DNA of 49,437 nucleotides from Bacteroidales bacterium. Its GTDB lineage: Bacteria > Bacteroidota > Bacteroidia > Bacteroidales > P3. The stretch is from the NCBI GenBank assembly GCA_017443265.1, contig JAFSOU010000130.1, positions 1 through 49,437 on the forward strand. The letters run 5' to 3'. Under the pieces are notes generated by a model, which was given only the letters and a program-made list of their open reading frames with translations, was not told where the DNA came from and did no database searches. The translations under genes and the position numbers were made by a program. Positions 1 to 9,239 of this stretch are shown piece by piece (positions within the stretch are counted from its first letter, which is position 1; every line of letters begins with the position of its first letter).

Positions 1-353
1 CGGTGGGCCGAACAGTTACCCGGGAAGCGTGGGCAAATGCGCGCTGGATAGGGATGAAGAAAAGTCCAGTGGACTTTTCGATAGTCCGCAGGACGGAGAA
101 CAAAATAAAGTCCAGTGGACTTTTCGATAGTCCGCAGGACGGAGAACAAAATAAAGTCCAGTGGACTTTTCGATAGCCCGTAAGGGCGGAGAATTTGTTT
201 TTATTCTCCGCTACGCTATCGAAACTGCCACTGGCAGTTTCTTCATATTTCAAGAGAAAAAAGAAATACAAAGTGGAAACACAACCGTGAACCGAGACCG
301 TTTTTTTCTAGGCACTTACAATATAAAATGTTATTATTAATGGACTTATGCTA
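1..353. repeat. Non-coding left edge with 46-bp tandem hairpin repeats
   Basis: No gene is visible. A 46-bp unit starting AAAGTCCAGTGGACTTT is repeated at 61-106, 107-152 and, diverged, 153-197. Each unit carries two tight palindromes: AAAGTCC/GGACTTT around AGT, and GTCC/GGAC around GCA. The array ends in a nested fold: TTTCGATAGC at 168-177 pairs with 215-224, and CGGAGAAT at 187-194 pairs with 203-210. A further 9-bp stem (GAAACTGCC, 221-229) pairs with 233-241 around ACT. Positions 5-55 are half of an inverted repeat whose partner is at 4519-4567. There are no spacers of CRISPR type. Confidence 0.85.
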
Positions 354-1277
354 TCACTCCTCATACTCAATCGAACGTGAGGAGGTCATATAACATTCGC
401 CGTTGGCGAAGAAACGTTTCTCCACCCAGTTGCCGTGCTTGTCGTACTTGTACTTGTACTCGTCGGTGTGTTTCTCCACCTCGTCGAGGTTGTAAAAGGT
501 TGTCACTCTTTTGGTAAGGTTGCCGTGTTTGTCGTATTTCATAACTATCTCATTCACAAGTTCGTCATCGGGGTCGTATTTCGCTATTTTTATCACGTTT
601 CCGTCGGAATCGAAAAACCAAACATTCTTTTCGCACACTCCCTCTTTATAATACTTATACTCAATTGTTTGCAAAAGATTAAGAGCGTTGCCATAAACAT
701 AATGATAGCTCGATACAATTTTACTCAAAATACTTTTATCGTATCCTAAATGCTCTGTAATCGTGTCCTTTTCACCAAAATAATAAATGACAGCCTTCAC
801 GGGCAATGCGATGTTGTCAAAGGTAGTCACATCCATACGGGCAAGTTTTCCGGACTTATATTGGTAGGCATACAATTTGTTCTCGGTTGTGTCGAAAACA
901 TACTTATATTCAGTGGTGACACTCGTGCTGCCGTCGGGATGTTTGGTAATAACAGCACGCGGCCTCATATTGCCATAAAGGGAGTCGTAAAGACTTACCG
1001 TATGAGAATATAATTCTCCGCGGGAAATATCGTTAAACGACTCCTCGCGCAAACTGTTCCTGCTTCGCGTCTTCACTTCGGTAGTGAAAATACCTTTGTG
1101 AGAATAGAAACGTGTCGTGTCGCTGTCCCAATGTGGCTTGCAGACGCTGTCGAAAAGGTATCCGTTGTAAACGACCTTCCTAACCTTTCCGACGAAATTC
1201 CATTCAACAAGCGCTTGCGAAAAGCCAACCATCGGCAGCAAAGCCAAAAACGCAAATATTATTGTCTTGATTTTCAT
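354..1277 (-). CDS. Exported protein with YD-like repeats, function unknown
   Basis: I chose the start at 1277 because the protein then begins with a classical signal peptide (MKIKTIIFAFLALLPMVGFS, then QA), giving 307 residues; the open frame continues upstream without such a leader. The mature part consists of beta-rich repeats with recurrent Y-x-Y and K-Y-D-x-H-G-N motifs, clearest in the last 70 residues (two KYDKHGN copies). This resembles YD/RHS-type repeats or the MORN-like exported proteins of Bacteroidales. No Cys lipobox and no catalytic motif is seen. It lies downstream of eno in the same direction, but the eno terminator at 1402-1428 separates them. Function is not known. Confidence 0.75.
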   Translation of the reverse strand: MKIKTIIFAFLALLPMVGFSQALVEWNFVGKVRKVVYNGYLFDSVCKPHWDSDTTRFYSHKGIFTTEVKTRSRNSLREESFNDISRGELYSHTVSLYDSLYGNMRPRAVITKHPDGSTSVTTEYKYVFDTTENKLYAYQYKSGKLARMDVTTFDNIALPVKAVIYYFGEKDTITEHLGYDKSILSKIVSSYHYVYGNALNLLQTIEYKYYKEGVCEKNVWFFDSDGNVIKIAKYDPDDELVNEIVMKYDKHGNLTKRVTTFYNLDEVEKHTDEYKYKYDKHGNWVEKRFFANGECYMTSSRSIEYEE

Positions 1278-1392
1278 AACGTTCTGATATTTGGAACACC
1301 GAAAAAACAAAATACTTTTTCGTATTTTCCGATGCTTATTTTATTTCGATGTATATCAAACAACGTCAAAAGTTCTGATTTATTGCATTTTT

Positions 1393-1428
1393 GCAAAAAA
1401 AGAAAGGGAACCGAACCGGCTCCCTTTC
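1393..1428 (-). terminator. Rho-independent terminator of eno
   Basis: GAAAGGGA (1402-1409) pairs with TCCCTTTC (1421-1428). An inner CCG/CGG stem and a G-U pair make one nearly continuous hairpin with a three-base loop. On the minus strand it is followed by a run of seven T (1395-1401). It sits 20 bp after the eno stop codon. Confidence 0.85.
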
Positions 1429-1447
1429 ATTAAATAATATGAAAACT

Positions 1448-2794
<1,347 letters not shown>

Positions 2795-2844
2795 TCAACT
2801 CATTACACTCCAAAATGGCAGTTAGTGCTCTTTTTGGAAATAAC

Positions 2845-2878
2845 CTGCAAAAATACACTTTTTTTGGCACTTTTGCAA
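2845..2878 (-). promoter_or_regulatory. Probable eno promoter (duplicated element, copy 1)
   Basis: On the minus strand TATTTTTG (2848-2855) matches the Bacteroidota -7 box TAnnTTTG. TTGC (2875-2878) is a weak -33 box, 19 nt away. Transcription would begin near 2840, about 100 nt before eno. The whole 34-bp segment is identical to 5584-5617. Confidence 0.6.
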
Positions 2879-2895
2879 GCGTAAAGCAAAAAAAA

Positions 2896-3141
2896 TCAAA
2901 GGTAGGTTGTGGCGTTGTTCGCCACACTGTAAACCGTCTGCTGTGCAAGGTTGCCGTTGGCATCCCAAAGCAAGCCGTAAAGCTCGTTGGTAAGGCCATT
3001 GTAGTACCTACGCACAGCGTGGGGCTTGGCATTCGGGGCGTAGGCGTAGGTTTTGGCCGTAGCGGTGTAGCCCTGTATTTTGCCGCACAGCCTTCTGGTG
3101 GAGGGGGGATAGTTTGAGGAATTGCGTATCTTGCTCAACAT
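2896..3141 (-). pseudogene. Rhs/YD-repeat protein fragment
   Basis: An 81-codon open frame. From about residue 25 it reads like the part of an Rhs protein just before the core domain: YAYAPNAKPHAV, then LYGLLWDANGNLAQ. It has neither the rest of the YD-repeat shell nor an Rhs core, so it is a remnant rather than a working gene. It has the same orientation as the Rhs core gene at 3413-4426 and lies downstream of it, as displaced fragments often do at Rhs loci. The eno promoter begins just downstream of it. Confidence 0.7.
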
Positions 3142-3207
3142 TATTAGATTATTATTTGTTTTTTGAGAACTAATATCTCTTATTTATATACTACAACGAA
3201 ATATGTA

Positions 3208-3408
3208 TTACCATAAAACAGCTGCATCTCTGTCAAAAGGAATAATTGAGACTACATAAAAAACCAAAAATAAAAAAATAATTATAAACAATGAATTAAA
3301 GAAGAATGAAAAATAATCTCCAAATTTGGTTTTTGGGGTGTAATTACCATAAAATGTTATATTAAATATATCTTTTAATATCTTTTTATTTTTTCTTTTT
3401 TTTCCCAT
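3208..3408 (-). CDS. Small membrane protein, candidate Rhs immunity protein
   Basis: 66 residues: a strongly basic N-terminus (MGKKRKNKKILKD), a short linker, and one hydrophobic segment at about residues 34-56. The start is only 4 nt after the stop codon of the Rhs core gene, so the two are probably co-translated. The DNA is very AT-rich, like the 3' part of that Rhs gene. By position it is where an immunity protein for an Rhs toxin tip would be found, but I recognise no family; the immunity role is inference. A truncated remnant is possible given the short length. Confidence 0.5.
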   Translation of the reverse strand: MGKKRKNKKILKDIFNITFYGNYTPKTKFGDYFSFFFNSLFIIIFLFLVFYVVSIIPFDRDAAVLW

Positions 3409-3412
3409 TTTT

Positions 3413-4426
3413 TTAATAATTTGTTTGTTGTATAGTAGGTAAAGGATGTATTTCTTTTTTTACTATTTTATAGTCCTTTTTATTTTGCTTGAAATCATCT
3501 AATAATGTATCCAAAGGAGATTTGTCAAGCTGCTCTATTTTTTTAAAACCTTCAGAATTATACCACCAAAAGCCCTCAGGCAATATGTCACGATAGTTTT
3601 TTGATATATAATCATGTGCTTGCTTCCATTTATACTGTGCTTCATCAAACATTTCTTGTAATTTTGGGTCATCAAATACTATATAATAACTTTTGCTATG
3701 ATAATCTTTTTTATCAGTATATTCATATGTTTGTTCTTCTATTATTGAATATTTGTTTTTGTTCGAGAATTTATTTATGAACTCTAATGTGTTTTGAACA
3801 AATTTTGCAACATGCTCTATTTTAGGAATTCCGCTTGATAAATTATATTGCGATTCAACTCCTTTATATTTTTGAGTCGCAATATATTGTGGACTATGTA
3901 AATGTTCCAGATTTCTAACACCAGTCTTACCATATCTTATTGTTGTTGAACTTGAATGTCTATACTCGGTATACCTTGCGTTAGAACTAACAAATCTATA
4001 ATTTTGATTACTCTCGGCATATCTAGGGGGCCTGCGTACTTCCTCTCCTTCCGGATCTACCAGTTTCACCGGATTCCAAGCGCAATACGCATACGGAGAA
4101 ATGCCCGGATACTTGTCCGCCATCGGGTCCACGCTCAACCAGCCAATATCCGAGCTGTTAAACCTTGCCCCGTGGTAGTAGTAACCCGTCTCTGCATCCC
4201 GCTCCTTGCCTGTAAAGGTAAAACGCTCATTATAACCTGTACTTTGCTCATTTACAAAGTGTTCACCTAACGGCAAATACTGTAGGTGCTGCACCGCCGC
4301 ACCTGTTCCATCGGTTATCCAACTCGCAGAGCCGAGGTGGTCAGAATGGAAGTAATAAACAGCCTCCGTACCGCCTGTCAAGGGCGGTGGCTCGATGGTG
4401 ATACTATTTGCTTTGGCGGTGTGCAT
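3413..4426 (-). CDS. Truncated Rhs core protein with unique C-terminal domain
   Basis: 337 residues. Residues 24-128 are the RHS-repeat-associated core: FHSDHLGS, LPLGE, RFTFTGKERDAETGYYYHGAR, then SVDPMADKYPG and YAYCAWNPVKLVDPEGEE, where variable tips usually begin. The remaining 209 residues are unlike anything I recognise; they are AT-rich, Tyr/Lys-rich and end QQTNY. In complete Rhs proteins a long YD shell precedes the core; here it is missing and translation would start at a Met right after a promoter-like TATCTTTG (4446-4453). The gene is therefore either N-terminally truncated or an orphan Rhs cassette. A toxin function of the tip is inferred from architecture only. Confidence 0.7.
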   Translation of the reverse strand: MHTAKANSITIEPPPLTGGTEAVYYFHSDHLGSASWITDGTGAAVQHLQYLPLGEHFVNEQSTGYNERFTFTGKERDAETGYYYHGARFNSSDIGWLSVDPMADKYPGISPYAYCAWNPVKLVDPEGEEVRRPPRYAESNQNYRFVSSNARYTEYRHSSSTTIRYGKTGVRNLEHLHSPQYIATQKYKGVESQYNLSSGIPKIEHVAKFVQNTLEFINKFSNKNKYSIIEEQTYEYTDKKDYHSKSYYIVFDDPKLQEMFDEAQYKWKQAHDYISKNYRDILPEGFWWYNSEGFKKIEQLDKSPLDTLLDDFKQNKKDYKIVKKEIHPLPTIQQTNY

Positions 4427-4445
4427 CGCATGAAGTTTGGCTTTG

Positions 4446-4453
4446 CAAAGATA
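4446..4453 (-). promoter_or_regulatory. Bacteroidota -7 box before the Rhs gene
   Basis: TATCTTTG followed by CA on the minus strand, the common -7 form in this window. No TTTG box is found at 18-22 nt, so activity is uncertain. It lies 20 nt before the first Met of the truncated Rhs frame. Confidence 0.4.
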
Positions 4454-4518
4454 CGATTTTTTTCTTTATTCCACTTTTGTCTTGATACAAAAGTGGAGCA
4501 AAAAATCAAGAACAGTTA

Positions 4519-4567
4519 ATCCCTATCCAGCTCACATACCCCCGCTTCCCGGGTAACTGTTCGGCCC
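4519..4567. repeat. Right copy of a dispersed inverted repeat
   Basis: The reverse complement of 4543-4567 is identical to 5-29 over 25 bp (begins GGGCCGAACAGTTACCCGGG). After a divergent 11-13 bp gap, GCTGGATAGGGAT is shared again (4519-4531 versus 43-55). It sits just upstream of the Rhs gene. Confidence 0.9.
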
Positions 4568-4695
4568 AACGCGCGTCGATTTTTTGGCAAAAATCGTTTG
4601 GTTGGGGCGGGAGCCGGTTGTGCTACAGGGGTTATATGCGGCGGTTAATTGGGGCATTTATAATTTGAATTTAGTTGATAATTGAAATAACACCT

Positions 4696-5404
4696 CTATT
4701 CCATATTATCACGATTGATTCTTTTGAGAATTATATTTGTGGAGAATATGTCTTGAATTCTGTTTTTGCTCAAAATTTTGATTTTTCTTTGTTTTAACTC
4801 GGTGTAGTTTAAAGGCCTTTCCCTTAAAAAAATACCCGTTGTCTCAATTCGATAAATACCGGGGGCTTTAATGATAATATTGTCAGACTTGGATATAACC
4901 CCTGATTTCGCATTTGCTTTAATACAGATATTGATTGTGTCTGGAAACTTCCTGCTTTCAAGGTTTATAGTATCCGAATTAATTGCAATAGAATCCCCAT
5001 CTGTTAAAAAATACATTATACAATTTTGATATGCAACATTATCACACAGGATTCTAACGCCATCTGTTTGTGGAGATGTGCCTACTTGATGAACATCCAC
5101 AGGGAAACAGTCTATATTCTGGACAAAACTATTCAAGATTACATATCTTCCTTCTATCCACCAGTTACCGTCTGATGACAAATCAGCTATATCATACGTA
5201 TAGTGCCACTCAAAGGTGCCGTCTGGGTTTAGTGAGATATGAAAACTCATCAAGCGACCATAAATGGCATCATTTTCCTCATATAATCCAGATAATGTAG
5301 ACACGCTATATTTTTCTGACAGACAACCGAACACACTCACACATACTGCAAGTGTCACCGTCACACATAAAACAGGATGTACTATTTTTTTTCAAATCAT
5401 TCAT
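4696..5404 (-). CDS. Lipoprotein, apparently frameshifted at an A8 tract
   Basis: The open frame runs from 5364 to 4696 (222 residues) and would need a GTG start that leaves a signal peptide with no positive charge. Reading from the ATG at 5402-5404 gives MNDLKK; skipping one A in the A8 run (5385-5392) then continues as IVHPVLCV and TVTLAVCVSVFGC, a complete lipoprotein signal with lipobox VFGC. Either this is a sequencing error, a disabled gene, or a variable homopolymer. The mature part starts with a lipocalin-like pattern (LNPDGTFEWHYTY, then GNWWIEGRYVILNS), as in many Bacteroidales surface lipoproteins of unknown role. Confidence 0.65.
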
Positions 5405-5583
5405 AAATCGCATTATTTATAGTTTTTATACGGATACACCTTGTTCCCGTGTTCATATACATAAACACCCCTTACCCATTCTCCAGTTGCGGCGGATTTG
5501 CAATCCACCGCAATTGAGTTTTTGGATTTGTAATCCAACTTTCGTTATCTGTTCGGGAGCTTTCATCGGTCATTTTTTTCTCA

Positions 5584-5618
5584 CTGCAAAAATACACTTT
5601 TTTTGGCACTTTTGCAAA
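5584..5618 (-). promoter_or_regulatory. Probable lipoprotein promoter (duplicated element, copy 2)
   Basis: TATTTTTG (5587-5594) with TTTG (5615-5618) 20 nt away fits the Bacteroidota consensus. 34 bp are identical to the element upstream of eno at 2845-2878. Transcription would run toward the lipoprotein start at 5404. Confidence 0.6.
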
Positions 5619-5674
5619 CGAAAAATCCAAAAAATTATCAAATCTGGCCGGAGTGCCGTTAGTGGGCACAAAAA

Positions 5675-5704
5675 AAAGAGCATCGCCATAGTGGGATGCT
5701 CTTT
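5675..5704 (-). terminator. Terminator of the ribosomal supercluster
   Basis: GAGCATC (5678-5684) pairs with GATGCTC (5695-5701), with A/T pairs extending the stem. On the minus strand it is followed by a run of T. It sits 25 bp after the rplQ stop and is the first clear terminator after rpsL. Confidence 0.85.
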
Positions 5705-5728
5705 TCTCTTTTTGCCGAGATAATATTG

Positions 5729-6232
5729 TTATTCAGCTTTCGGTTCTTCAGCTTTGGGTTCTTCCTCGGCCTTTGCCTCAACGGGTTTTGCCTCGGTTTC
5801 GGCAGTAGCTTTTTTGGCTCTGCTGCGGCGAGTTGTTTTGGCTTTGACGGGTTTGTTCTCCTTCAGCATGTTTTCGTTGTAGTCAACGAGTTCTATCATG
5901 GCCATCTGCGAATTGTCGCCTTTGCGGATGCCTGTCTTGAGAATTCTGGTGTAACCGCCGGGACGGTTGGCCACTTTCTGCGAAATTTCTCTGAACAGTT
6001 CGGTAACAGCCTCTTTGTCCTGCAGGTAGCTGAACACCAAACGGCGTGAAGCGGTCGAGTCCATTTTGGAGCGGTTTATCAGAGGCTCCACATATTTTCT
6101 CAGCACCTTAGCTTTGGCCAAAGTGGTTTCAATTCTCTTATGCTTTATCAGCGATGATGCCATGTTAGAAAGCATAGCCTCTCTGTGGGCATGAGTTCTC
6201 GATAATTTATTTTGTTTACAACCGTGTCTCAT
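5729..6232 (-). CDS. rplQ: Ribosomal protein L17
   Basis: Large-subunit protein near the exit tunnel. The first 120 residues match L17 ([20 protein letters not shown], then [15 protein letters not shown]). The last 45 residues are a Lys/Ala/Glu-rich tail ending in EEPKAE repeats, a low-complexity extension that makes the protein 167 residues long instead of about 125. Such tails are frequent in Bacteroidota ribosomal proteins. Last gene of the cluster, 4 nt after rpoA. Confidence 0.97.
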   Translation of the reverse strand: MRHGCKQNKLSRTHAHREAMLSNMASSLIKHKRIETTLAKAKVLRKYVEPLINRSKMDSTASRRLVFSYLQDKEAVTELFREISQKVANRPGGYTRILKTGIRKGDNSQMAMIELVDYNENMLKENKPVKAKTTRRSRAKKATAETEAKPVEAKAEEEPKAEEPKAE

Positions 6233-6236
6233 TGTC

Positions 6237-7229
6237 TTATTCTTTATCTAATTTATACTTTGATATATTCATTCCGAAATCCAGGTTTTTGGAAGCCACC
6301 AACTGTTCGAGTTCGTTGAGGGATTTCTTTCCGAAGTTTCTGAATTTCAAAAGGTCGGCTCTGTTGAAAGCCACAAGTTGGCCCAAAGTTTCGACTTCGG
6401 CGGCCTTGAGGCAGTTCAACGCACGCACCGAGAGGTCCATGTCCACGAGCTTGGTCTTGAGCAGCTGGCGGATATGCAGTGTGTTTTCGTCGAATTCCTC
6501 GCTGGTCTGGCGAGTCTCCACGTCGAGCGTGATGCGTTCGTCGGAGAACAGCATAAAATGCTGGATAAGTATTTTAGCGGCCTCTTTCAGCGCTTCCTTG
6601 GGGTGTATGGAGCCATCAGTCTGGATGTCAATTGTCAGTTTCTCGTAATCGGTTTTCTGTTCAACACGGTAGTTGTCCCACGAGTACTGAACATTCTTTA
6701 TAGGAGTGTGAATCGAATCAATGGCTATCACTCCGATAGGATCGGTGCTTTTTTTGTTCTCTTCCGACGGAACATAACCCCTGCCCTTTTCTATGCAAAG
6801 GTCCATATTGAGGGTTACGTTGGGTTCCATGTGGCATATCTCCAAATCGGGATTGAGAACCTGGAAGCCATTCAGAAATTCGTTCAGGTCGCCGGCTTTG
6901 AGAACGGTCTTTCCGGTAATATTCACCGAAAGTCTTTCGCTTTCCTGTTCCTCGATCTGACGTTTGAAACGTATCTGCTTCAATTTCAAGATGATGTCGG
7001 TCATATCCTCTACCACGCCGGGGATGGTGTCGAACTCGTGTTTAACACCGTCGATGCGTACTGAGGTAATTGCGAAACCTTCCAACGAATTGATAAGTAT
7101 GCGGCGGAGCGCATTGCCTATCGTGATGCCGTAGCCGGGTTCAAGTGGACGAAATTCGAATACTCCGTGAAAATCATCCGATTCTACCATAATAACCTTG
7201 TCAGGCTTCTGAAATGCTAATATTGCCAT
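6237..7229 (-). CDS. rpoA: RNA polymerase alpha subunit
   Basis: 330 residues, normal length. The N-terminal dimerisation domain (about 1-230) carries [19 protein letters not shown]. The C-terminal domain (about 250-320) has [20 protein letters not shown], where the Arg of SVRALNCL corresponds to the DNA-binding Arg265 of E. coli. The C-terminal domain therefore looks competent for UP elements and activators. Lies between rpsD (63 nt) and rplQ (4 nt). Confidence 0.98.
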   Translation of the reverse strand: MAILAFQKPDKVIMVESDDFHGVFEFRPLEPGYGITIGNALRRILINSLEGFAITSVRIDGVKHEFDTIPGVVEDMTDIILKLKQIRFKRQIEEQESERLSVNITGKTVLKAGDLNEFLNGFQVLNPDLEICHMEPNVTLNMDLCIEKGRGYVPSEENKKSTDPIGVIAIDSIHTPIKNVQYSWDNYRVEQKTDYEKLTIDIQTDGSIHPKEALKEAAKILIQHFMLFSDERITLDVETRQTSEEFDENTLHIRQLLKTKLVDMDLSVRALNCLKAAEVETLGQLVAFNRADLLKFRNFGKKSLNELEQLVASKNLDFGMNISKYKLDKE

Positions 7230-7292
7230 TTGTTTCCTTTCGCTTTACTTCTTTTTGTACTTGGTTTACTTGAGATTCAGACTATCCCGTTA

Positions 7293-7898
7293 TTATTTGG
7301 AGTACAACTCAACTATCAGTTGTTCCTGAATAGTTTCCGGAATGTCGGCACGCTGCGGGTAGTTGAGGAACTTGCCCGACATGGTGTTTGCGTCCCATTC
7401 CAACCAGCTATAGCGATTGGCGTTGCCTGCCAGCGAATCGGTGATAACTTCCAGAGATTTGGAGCGTTCGCGAACCGAAACCACGTCGCCTTCTTTCAGC
7501 GAGTAGGAAGGTATGTTCACCACTTTGCCGTTCACTGCTATGTGTGCGTGCGAAACGAGCTGACGGGCCTGTGCGCGGCTTCTGGCTATGCCAAGGCGGT
7601 AAACCACGTTGTCCAGACGGGCCTCGATGAGCTGCAACAGCACCTCGCCGGTGATACCGCCACGGCGCGAAGCTTCCTCAAACAGGTTGCGGAACTGTTT
7701 CTCCAGTATGCCATAGGTGTATTTGGCTTTCTGTTTCTCTTTCAACTGGGTGCCGTATTCCGACACTTTGCTGCGGTGACGGCTCTGGCCGTGCATTCCC
7801 GGAGGATATTTCTTTTTCTCGAAAGATTTGTCAGCGCCGAAAATCGGCTCTCTGAATTTTCTTGCTATTTTTGTTTTTGGTCCAGTGTATCTTGCCAT
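7293..7898 (-). CDS. rpsD: Ribosomal protein S4
   Basis: 201 residues; 16S rRNA primary binder in the 30S body. The start [20 protein letters not shown] lacks the N-terminal zinc-binding Cys residues of the C+ form, so this is the zinc-free type. The S4 RNA-binding domain follows ([30 protein letters not shown]). In other bacteria S4 represses its own alpha operon; no such control structure was identified here. 48 nt separate it from rpsK. Confidence 0.98.
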   Translation of the reverse strand: MARYTGPKTKIARKFREPIFGADKSFEKKKYPPGMHGQSRHRSKVSEYGTQLKEKQKAKYTYGILEKQFRNLFEEASRRGGITGEVLLQLIEARLDNVVYRLGIARSRAQARQLVSHAHIAVNGKVVNIPSYSLKEGDVVSVRERSKSLEVITDSLAGNANRYSWLEWDANTMSGKFLNYPQRADIPETIQEQLIVELYSK

Positions 7899-7946
7899 TT
7901 TTACTAAAAATATAAGTTTATACTCTTTTTTCTTTCACACATCTCC

Positions 7947-8336
7947 TTACACGCGACGGCGTTTGGGGGGACGGCAACCATTGTGGGGCAGAGGGGTGAT
8001 GTCGATAATCTCTGTCACTTCGATGCCGCAAGCGTCAATTGTTCTGATTGCAGATTCCCTTCCCGAACCCGGACCTTTTACGTAAGCTTTCACTTTGCGC
8101 AAGCCCATATCGTAGGCTACCTTACCGCAATCTTCCGCAGCCATTTGTGCGGCGTACGGAGTGTTTTTCTTCGATCCTCTGAAGCCCATTTTTCCGGCGG
8201 AGGACCAAGAAATCACTTGACCGGCATTGTTTGTCAACGAAATAATAACGTTGTTGAAAGAGGCGAATATGCACGCTCTTCCCATTGGTTCAACTTTTAC
8301 AACTCTTCTTTTGGTTGGTTTTGAAGTTTGTGCCAT
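7947..8336 (-). CDS. rpsK: Ribosomal protein S11
   Basis: 129 residues, platform protein of the 30S subunit. Typical core [20 protein letters not shown] and [14 protein letters not shown], and the conserved end [19 protein letters not shown] 93-nt spacer separates it from rpsM, the longest inside the cluster, AT-rich on its distal half. Confidence 0.98.
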   Translation of the reverse strand: MAQTSKPTKRRVVKVEPMGRACIFASFNNVIISLTNNAGQVISWSSAGKMGFRGSKKNTPYAAQMAAEDCGKVAYDMGLRKVKAYVKGPGSGRESAIRTIDACGIEVTEIIDITPLPHNGCRPPKRRRV

Positions 8337-8429
8337 TTCTTTTTTTTTACTTTTTTTTATTAAACCTTTTTTCTACCTTCGGCTCCGGTGTCAAAAAAAA
8401 TCTAATCCGCCAAAGGTCGCACCGATTAA

Positions 8430-8810
8430 TTAGCCTTTAGGTGCTTTCTTTTTGTTAGCGATTGTTTTCTTCTTACCCTTACGAGTACGGGCATTGTTCT
8501 TTGTGCTTTGTCCGCGCAGGGGCAGTCCCAGACGGTGGCGTATTCCTCTGTAGCATCCGATGTCCATCAGTCGTTTGATGTTCATCTGTACTTCGGAGCG
8601 CAATTCGCCTTCCACTTTGTACTGCTCGCCGATGATGTTACGGATAGCGTTCTGCTCATCGTCGGTCCAGTCTTGCACTTTCTTGTTCACATCGATGCCT
8701 GCCTCGTTCAGTATTTTCTGGGCAGTGCTTCTTCCAATGCCATAGATATAGGTCAAGCCTATCTCTCCTCTTTTGTTTTTGGGTAAATCAATACCTGCAA
8801 TTCTTGCCAT
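8430..8810 (-). CDS. rpsM: Ribosomal protein S13
   Basis: 126 residues, head of the 30S subunit, contacts the P-site tRNA and L5. N-terminus [20 protein letters not shown] and helix-two-turn-helix [12 protein letters not shown] are standard; the C-terminal tail ([17 protein letters not shown]) is strongly basic as expected. Follows rpmJ after 30 nt. Confidence 0.98.
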   Translation of the reverse strand: MARIAGIDLPKNKRGEIGLTYIYGIGRSTAQKILNEAGIDVNKKVQDWTDDEQNAIRNIIGEQYKVEGELRSEVQMNIKRLMDIGCYRGIRHRLGLPLRGQSTKNNARTRKGKKKTIANKKKAPKG

Positions 8811-8840
8811 AAACTATTTATATTCTTGTTTAAATTTGTT

Positions 8841-8957
8841 TTATCCTTGTCTTTGTTTGTACTTAGGATTTTTTTTGTTGATTACATAGACAACCCCTTT
8901 TCGGCGCACCACTTTGCATTCCGGGGATCTTTTCTTTACAGATGCTCTTACTTTCAT
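8841..8957 (-). CDS. rpmJ: Ribosomal protein L36, zinc-free form
   Basis: 38 residues beginning [15 protein letters not shown] and ending KYKQRQG. The zinc form binds metal with Cys11, Cys14, Cys27 and His33; here these positions are Ser, Cys, Asn and Tyr, so the site is lost, the state common in Bacteroidota. Placed between infA and rpsM as in most bacteria. Confidence 0.95.
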   Translation of the reverse strand: MKVRASVKKRSPECKVVRRKGVVYVINKKNPKYKQRQG

Positions 8958-9008
8958 TTTTTTCTTTTTTTATCTGTTTTTAATTCTTTTTGTTCTTTTC
9001 TTTTATTG

Positions 9009-9227
9009 TTATTTGTGACGGTATGTTATCCTGCCTTTTGTCAGGTCGTAGGGCGACATTTCCAGTTGCACCTTGTCGCCGGGCAGTATCTTGATGTAGT
9101 GCATGCGCATTTTGCCGGAAATGTTGGCTATTATCACATGGCCGTTTTCCAGTTCCACGCGGAACATCGCGTTGCCCAGAGCTTCGATTACCGTGCCATC
9201 TACTTGTATCGGTGGTTGTTTTGCCAT
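9009..9227 (-). CDS. infA: Translation initiation factor IF-1
   Basis: 72 residues, a single OB fold ([20 protein letters not shown], then [20 protein letters not shown]). Binds the 30S A site during initiation. Twelve nt after map, as in the usual secY-map-infA-rpmJ order. Confidence 0.97.
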   Translation of the reverse strand: MAKQPPIQVDGTVIEALGNAMFRVELENGHVIIANISGKMRMHYIKILPGDKVQLEMSPYDLTKGRITYRHK

Positions 9228-9239
9228 TATCTATATTTA

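Larger units (their letters stand above)
5405..5728. other. Intergenic: palindromic GGATT repeats, promoter, terminator
   Basis: No gene. Between about 5489 and 5541 two related small palindromes occur, GGATTTGCAATCC and GGATTTGTAATCC, separated by a linker; such words are dispersed intergenic repeats. The rest holds the promoter copy at 5584-5618 and the rplQ terminator at 5675-5704. Confidence 0.7.

Noticed and set aside
61..197. CRISPR or mobile-element end in the 46-bp repeats
   Set aside because: Units are contiguous copies without spacers, and no transposase or integrase gene is nearby.
4696..5364. GTG start at 5364 for the lipoprotein
   Set aside because: It would leave a signal peptide without basic residues; the frame with one base less in the A8 run explains the leader better.
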